From Clostridiales bacterium (GTDB lineage: Bacteria > Bacillota > Clostridia > Oscillospirales > Oscillospiraceae): DNA of 9,257 nucleotides. The notes below the pieces were generated by a model. It was not told the DNA's origin. It saw nothing but the letters and a program-made list of their open reading frames with translations, and made no database searches. Location: NCBI GenBank assembly GCA_019421525.1, contig JAHZFC010000002.1:29779-39035 (forward strand), given 5' to 3'. Below, piece after piece: positions 6,672 to 9,257 of this stretch (its first letter is position 1; each line of letters starts with the position of its first letter). The position numbers were made by a program, and so were the translations under genes.

Positions 6672-7403
6672 TCACCCCGGCCGGTACGCCTTCAGGATCG
6701 CGGTGCACTCCCGCTGGTGGAGCACCTGGACGCACCGGAAGCCCGCCCGGTCCAGCAGCTCCAGCTGGCGCTCCAGGGTCAGGGGGATGTCGATGTGGAC
6801 GAACTGCCCCGGATGCACCTGGTATTTGGCCCGGCGGTGCTCATAGTGGTCCCGGCACAGGTCCTGCTCCTCCTGGCAGCAGGCCACATAGTCGCACTCC
6901 ACATAGCAGCCCCCGGGCTGCAGGGCCTGAAAGAGCTTGACATAGAGCTTTTCCTTTTCCTCCGGCAGAAGATGGTGGAGGGTCTCGAAGGACAGCGCCC
7001 CGTCATACTCCCGCTCCCCCAGGTCCCAGGCGGTGTAGTCGGCCTGGACGAGCCGGAGGTCCCGGCCCGGGTAGGAGGCGCGCAGCTGGTCCAGCATGGT
7101 CTCTGACAGGTCGATGCCCGTCACCTGAAGGGCGGGGAACCGGCGGTAGAGGGAGGCCAGCTCCAGCCCGGTTCCGCAGCCGATGTCCAGCAGCCGCTCC
7201 AGCCCCTCGTCAAAGCAGTCGGCGATGTGGGCGTACTCCTCCCCCCAGCGGCCCAGGTGCCTGTCCTCATAGATGTCCACCCGGCGGGCGAAGAAGTCCC
7301 CCATCTCCTCCGGCGGCTCCTCCCGGGCCTGGGCCAGCCAGCCCCGCAGCCAGATAAGGTATCCCTCCCGTTCCCGGTCTGTCATGGGCCTGCGCTCCAG
7401 CAT
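6672..7403 (-). CDS. class I SAM-dependent methyltransferase
   Basis: Transfers a methyl group from S-adenosylmethionine; substrate unknown. 243 residues from the ATG at 7403, chosen because AAAAGGGGGG lies about 6 bases upstream; an in-frame ATG at 7448 adds 15 residues without a good ribosome site and lies inside a hairpin. Rossmann-fold motifs: motif I LLDIGCGTGLEL (71-82), the acidic residue at the end of strand 2 in TGIDLS (Asp98), QADY (120-123) before motif II, LSFETLHHL (137-145) after strand 4, and LQPGG (161-165) before strand 5. An N-terminal helical region (1-65, with a DFFARRVDIYEDRHL segment) and a C-terminal part with HPGQFVHIDIPLT probably shape the substrate pocket. The family acts mainly on small molecules, which fits the transporter gene next door, but no pathway can be named. 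No convincing promoter was found upstream. Confidence 0.92.
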   Translation of the reverse strand: MLERRPMTDREREGYLIWLRGWLAQAREEPPEEMGDFFARRVDIYEDRHLGRWGEEYAHIADCFDEGLERLLDIGCGTGLELASLYRRFPALQVTGIDLSETMLDQLRASYPGRDLRLVQADYTAWDLGEREYDGALSFETLHHLLPEEKEKLYVKLFQALQPGGCYVECDYVACCQEEQDLCRDHYEHRRAKYQVHPGQFVHIDIPLTLERQLELLDRAGFRCVQVLHQRECTAILKAYRPG

Positions 7404-7434
7404 CCCCGTCCCCCCTTTTCTCCAGATATGGCAT

Positions 7435-7703
7435 AGGGCCGCTAACAAGCGGCCCTGAGGCTGTCAAAAAAGTATTTTTGACAGCCTCTCGCCGGGGACA
7501 AAGCCCCATCCCCGGCGAAAACAGCCCGCGGCAGCGCACTCACTGTCCGTCAAAGACGGCCAGTTCGCACGTTTGCGGGCTGAGAGGTGTTTTCGTCCAC
7601 GTACACGCCGCGGCAGAAAACGAATTTGTATCTCTTCGCGCCGGCCGGCGCGAACTCTGCCAGGCTCTTTCGACAGACTGAGGGCCGCTTTTCAAGCGGC
7701 CCT
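7435..7703. repeat. hairpin-rich non-coding element with imperfect inverted-repeat ends
   Basis: The block of about 270 bases between the methyltransferase and the HAD gene is built of palindromes. Left hairpin GGGCCGCT/AGCGGCCC (7436-7455); long hairpin at 7457-7488; CGCCGGGGA/TCCCCGGCG (7490-7517); a 20-base perfect palindrome TTCGCGCCGGCCGGCGCGAA (7635-7654); right hairpin GGGCCGCTT/AAGCGGCCC (7682-7702). Read inward, both ends share AGGGCCGCT, four or five loop bases, AGCGGCCCT, then AG, CTGTC and AAA with single mismatches, so the ends form imperfect terminal inverted repeats of about 30 bases. I see no flanking target duplication and no transposase. It may be a MITE- or REPIN-like interspersed element; copy number elsewhere cannot be seen from here. 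Confidence 0.5.
7457..7488. repeat. perfect 14-base-pair hairpin GAGGCTGTCAAAAA/TTTTTGACAGCCTC
   Basis: Exact inverted repeat (7457-7470 and 7475-7488) around the loop AGTA. The AAAAA/TTTTT next to a GC-containing stem gives it a terminator-like form on both strands. No plus-strand gene ends here, and on the minus strand it lies upstream of the methyltransferase, so ordinary termination is not its obvious role unless it insulates that gene. Confidence 0.7.
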
Positions 7704-7706
7704 TTT
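7682..7706 (+). terminator. terminator-like hairpin upstream of the HAD gene, right end of the element
   Basis: GGGCCGCTT (7682-7690), loop TTC, AAGCGGCCC (7694-7702), then TTTT. This is the form of an intrinsic terminator on the plus strand, but no plus-strand gene precedes it in the window. It may insulate the HAD promoter from transcription passing through the element, or simply be the end of the repeat. Confidence 0.55.
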
Positions 7707-7747
7707 GATGTGTTTATCATAGCACAGCAGGTCCCTTTTTTCAAGGC

Positions 7748-7776
7748 TTGTCCTCGGCTGTGTTTGCTGGTATGCT
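7748..7776 (+). promoter_or_regulatory. predicted extended -10 promoter of the HAD/ART-like operon
   Basis: -35 TTGTCC (7748-7753, 4 of 6), 17-base spacer, -10 TATGCT (7771-7776, 4 of 6) preceded by the extended -10 bases TGG. Transcription would start near 7783, about 22 bases before the TTG start at 7805. Each box is only moderate, but spacing, the TG extension and position agree. Confidence 0.55.
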
Positions 7777-7804
7777 GGTGGTACCTTGCAAGGGATGTGA
7801 TAGC

Positions 7805-8437
7805 TTGTATATTTTTGACCTGGACGGCACCCTCATCGACTCCAACGGATTATGGATGGAGGTGGACGTGGAGTTTCTCGCCCGCCGGGGGCTGGAGCCC
7901 ACGGCGGAGTACGAGGCGGCGGTCGCCCGCTCCATCTTCCCGGTGGCGGCAGCCTACACAAAGGAGTACTACCGCCTGCCCGACAGCCCTGCTGACATCA
8001 TGGCCGAGTGGGAGGCCCTGGCCGCCGTCCACTACCGGGAGACGGTGGCCCTCAAGCCCGGCGCCCGGGCGCTGCTGGAGCAGTACCGGGCCCAGCACAG
8101 GCCCATGGCCCTGTTCACCGCCTGCCGCCCCGCTCTGTGCCGGACAGTGCTGGAGCGGTTCGGCCTGGCAGAGTTTTTCTCCCACGTGGTCTACGCGGAG
8201 GAGATCGGGCTGGAAAAGCACGACCCGGCCTGCTTCGTCCGGCTGGGAGAGCTTCTGGGCGTCTGTCCGGAGCAGTGCGTGCTGCTGGACGACAGCCCCT
8301 CCAACTGCGCCACCGCCCGCAAGTCCGGTATGGCTACGGTGGGGGTGTTCGACCCCTTCTACGCCGAGCGCCAGGAGGAGCTGAAGTCGGTGAGCACCCG
8401 GTACGTCCGCAGCCTGGAGGAATTGCTGGAGGGATGA
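7805..8437 (+). CDS. HAD-superfamily hydrolase (phosphoglycolate-phosphatase/beta-phosphoglucomutase type)
   Basis: Predicted Mg-dependent phosphatase or phosphomutase, 210 residues from a TTG at 7805. All four HAD motifs are present: motif I FDLDGT with nucleophile Asp5 and acid/base Asp7; motif II Thr105 in LFTACRP; motif III Lys138 in GLEKHDP; motif IV LLDDSPSN with Asp162 and Asp163. A helical cap occupies about residues 14-80, as in subfamily I, so substrates are probably small phosphorylated metabolites. The TTG is chosen because AAGGGA lies 9 bases upstream and the predicted promoter ends just before; an ATG at 7772 in the same frame lies inside the -10 box, has no ribosome site and would add 11 residues. 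The next gene starts one base after the stop, so the two are one operon and may act together. Exact substrate unknown. Confidence 0.9.
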   Translation: MYIFDLDGTLIDSNGLWMEVDVEFLARRGLEPTAEYEAAVARSIFPVAAAYTKEYYRLPDSPADIMAEWEALAAVHYRETVALKPGARALLEQYRAQHRPMALFTACRPALCRTVLERFGLAEFFSHVVYAEEIGLEKHDPACFVRLGELLGVCPEQCVLLDDSPSNCATARKSGMATVGVFDPFYAERQEELKSVSTRYVRSLEELLEG

Positions 8438-8441
8438 TATG
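8428..8441 (+). promoter_or_regulatory. ribosome binding site inside the end of the HAD gene
   Basis: GGAGGG (8428-8433) lies within the last codons of the HAD gene, 5 bases before the ATG at 8439. With the TGA at 8435-8437 and a one-base gap, the two genes are tightly coupled. Confidence 0.85.
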
Positions 8442-9014
8442 AAGTTGTACCACGGCTCTGCCGCAGGGGGCATCCAGACCCTGGAGCCCCGCCTGGCTGA
8501 CCACGGCCAGCCCTACCTCTATCTCACCACATTGCGGGAGGTGGCCGCCATTTACCTCACCGACGGAGGTGAGCGCCCCTGCTACTGGTTCCCCTATGGC
8601 TACACCCGGGATGGCCGGGCGGTCTATTACGAGCTGTGGCCCGGCGGGCTGCGGGAGGTGTCGGAGGGCCGCTCGGGATGGCTGTACACGGTGGAGGTGG
8701 AGGAGGACGGCCTGCTCCCCCTGGACAGCAACCCCAGGGCCCGGCTGTCCACCCGGCCCCTGGCGGTGGCGGATGCGGAGCGCGTCCCGGATGTGTACGC
8801 CTGGCTGCTGGAGGCGGAGTCACAGGGGCGGATGGTGCTGTTTCGGTATGAGCAGTTCACCCCGGAGCAGCTGGCCTGGTGGCACCGGGATATCCTGGCC
8901 GAAGCCCGGGAAAAGCACATTCTGGATATCCCGGAGCACCCCTTCGCCCGGCTGGTGCGGGAGAAGTTCCCACAGCTGTGGCGGGAGCTGGGGGAGGGCG
9001 GGAGCAAAGGCTGA
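8439..9014 (+). CDS. uncharacterised protein, possibly ADP-ribosyltransferase-like fold
   Basis: Soluble protein of 191 residues; I cannot name its family with certainty. It opens with MKLYHGS and follows with QPYLYLTTLREVAAIYL (24-40). A YHGS/T segment near the start, then a strand ending in Tyr/Thr, is the arrangement of small ADP-ribosyltransferase-fold families such as rifampin ADP-ribosyltransferase (Arr) and DUF3990, where His and Tyr hold NAD. Here His5 and one of Tyr26 or Tyr28 would be the counterparts. The third catalytic residue is not evident; Glu65, Glu86 and Glu88 are candidates. The middle has beta-like segments (AVYYELWP, GWLYTVEVEEDGLLPL); the last third is helical and charged, with WWHRDILAEAREKHI. 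No signal peptide or membrane segment. It is co-transcribed with the HAD hydrolase. The coding call is firm; the fold is a moderate guess and activity is unproven. Confidence 0.8.
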   Translation: MKLYHGSAAGGIQTLEPRLADHGQPYLYLTTLREVAAIYLTDGGERPCYWFPYGYTRDGRAVYYELWPGGLREVSEGRSGWLYTVEVEEDGLLPLDSNPRARLSTRPLAVADAERVPDVYAWLLEAESQGRMVLFRYEQFTPEQLAWWHRDILAEAREKHILDIPEHPFARLVREKFPQLWRELGEGGSKG

Positions 9015-9030
9015 CGCCTTTTACCTTTTT
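9006..9030 (+). terminator. intrinsic terminator overlapping the stop codon of the ART-like gene
   Basis: Stem AAAGGC (9006-9011) / GCCTTT (9016-9021) with loop TGAC, followed by TTACCTTTTT. The loop contains the TGA stop codon, so a translating ribosome would cover the hairpin. The stem is short and the T-run interrupted, so efficiency may be modest. Confidence 0.5.
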
Positions 9031-9257
9031 CAAGGACTGCCAAAGGCTTCGCCTTGGGGATGCGATCTTCAAACACCATTTCTTTTGACAGCGCCAAAAA
9101 CCGGCAGGGAAAGCCGTTCCCGGCTTTCCGGCGTCAGGTTTCGCCTGACGGCGAGTTTCTTTTTGTGCGCACAAAAAGAAACCAAAAATGCGCCGGGGGT
9201 TGGGCGCGGAAGAACTTCAAGCGCCAAGGGCGCGCTTTCGTTCTAAGCGCCTGCACC
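9031..9257. repeat. hairpin-rich non-coding stretch at the right edge, probable interspersed repeat
   Basis: No convincing gene. Successive inverted repeats: CCAA(A)GGC/GCCTTGG (9040-9057, one bulged base), GGAAAGCCG/CGGCTTTCC with a TTCC loop (9108-9129), CGTCAGG/CCTGACG (9132-9150), a perfect 28-base palindrome (9155-9182), and GCGCC/GGCGC (9221-9233). The run of hairpins recalls the 7435-7703 block, but I see no shared sequence between the two. It continues to the window edge, so its full extent is unknown. Confidence 0.45.
9155..9182. repeat. perfect 28-base palindrome
   Basis: GTTTCTTTTTGTGC (9155-9168) is followed directly by its exact reverse complement GCACAAAAAGAAAC (9169-9182), with no loop. 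The symmetry and the A/T tracts beside a GTGCGCAC centre could serve as a dimeric protein site or fold as a hairpin. It follows the stop of the ART-like gene by about 140 bases, too far to be its main terminator. Confidence 0.75.

Noticed and set aside
5681..6940. A plus-strand open frame of about 419 codons across the transporter and methyltransferase genes
   Set aside because: It spans two convincing genes on the opposite strand and their intergenic promoter; the product is compositionally biased and without motifs.
7404..7500. A TTGACA in the long hairpin as the -35 of the methyltransferase promoter
   Set aside because: It is part of the hairpin arm, and at 16-18 bases downstream there is only TAGCGG or similar, which is not a credible -10 box.
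7435..7703. CRISPR array or tRNA cluster as an explanation for the repeated hairpins
   Set aside because: There are no regularly spaced direct repeats with unique spacers, and no hairpin set has tRNA arm geometry or a CCA end.
7550..7744. A 64-codon minus-strand frame inside the hairpin element
   Set aside because: No ribosome site seen; it runs through the terminal hairpin and the 20-base palindrome, as expected from repeat structure rather than selection for a protein.
7772..7804. ATG at 7772 as the start of the HAD hydrolase
   Set aside because: It lacks a ribosome site and overlaps the predicted -10 box; the TTG at 7805 has AAGGGA at proper spacing and puts the DxDGT motif near the N-terminus, as usual in the family.
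8857..9174. A 105-codon minus-strand frame running from the right palindrome into the ART-like gene
   Set aside because: It starts within the palindrome and is antisense to a supported gene; the basic, Cys- and Lys-rich translation follows the hairpin composition.

Overview
The window is GC-rich, densely coded bacterial chromosome. The gene types (a compact three-gene two-component operon, a Suv3-like helicase, small metabolic enzymes) and the style of its sigma-A promoters and Shine-Dalgarno sites fit a high-GC gut member of the Clostridia, most likely Oscillospiraceae (Flavonifractor/Lawsonibacter-like). The family assignment is inference from gene content and composition, not from a marker gene. 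No tRNA, rRNA, CRISPR array, transposase or phage gene was seen.

Layout. Positions 1-2137, minus strand: an operon transcribed leftwards, made of an unrecognised polytopic membrane protein, an OmpR-type response regulator and a sensor histidine kinase that runs off the left edge. The regulator follows the membrane protein by 13 bases and the kinase overlaps the regulator by 4, so the three are probably translated together. Positions 2273-4510, minus: a Suv3-family DExH RNA helicase with an added N-terminal HTH-like segment and a C-terminal four-cysteine zinc ribbon. Positions 4511-4766: a divergent promoter region with a good sigma-A promoter on each strand and nested inverted repeats over the -35 box of the rightward promoter. 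Positions 4767-5540, plus: a classical short-chain dehydrogenase/reductase closed by a strong hairpin. Positions 5663-6559 and 6672-7403, minus: an EamA/DMT transporter with its own promoter and a class I SAM-dependent methyltransferase. Positions 7435-7703: a non-coding block of hairpins whose two ends are imperfect inverted repeats of each other. Positions 7805-9014, plus: a HAD-family hydrolase and, one base downstream, an unrecognised protein with a YHGS start resembling ADP-ribosyltransferase-fold families, closed by a terminator that overlaps the stop codon. Positions 9031-9257: a second hairpin-rich stretch with a perfect 28-base palindrome.

Several start codons were decided by promoter and ribosome-site geometry. 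In three genes (helicase, transporter, HAD hydrolase) the longest open frame begins upstream of, or inside, a promoter, so the real protein is shorter than the longest frame. GTG and TTG starts are common here. The most interesting points are the HAD plus ART-like pair, the domain architecture of the Suv3-like helicase, the inverted-repeat hairpin element and the candidate operator at the SDR promoter.
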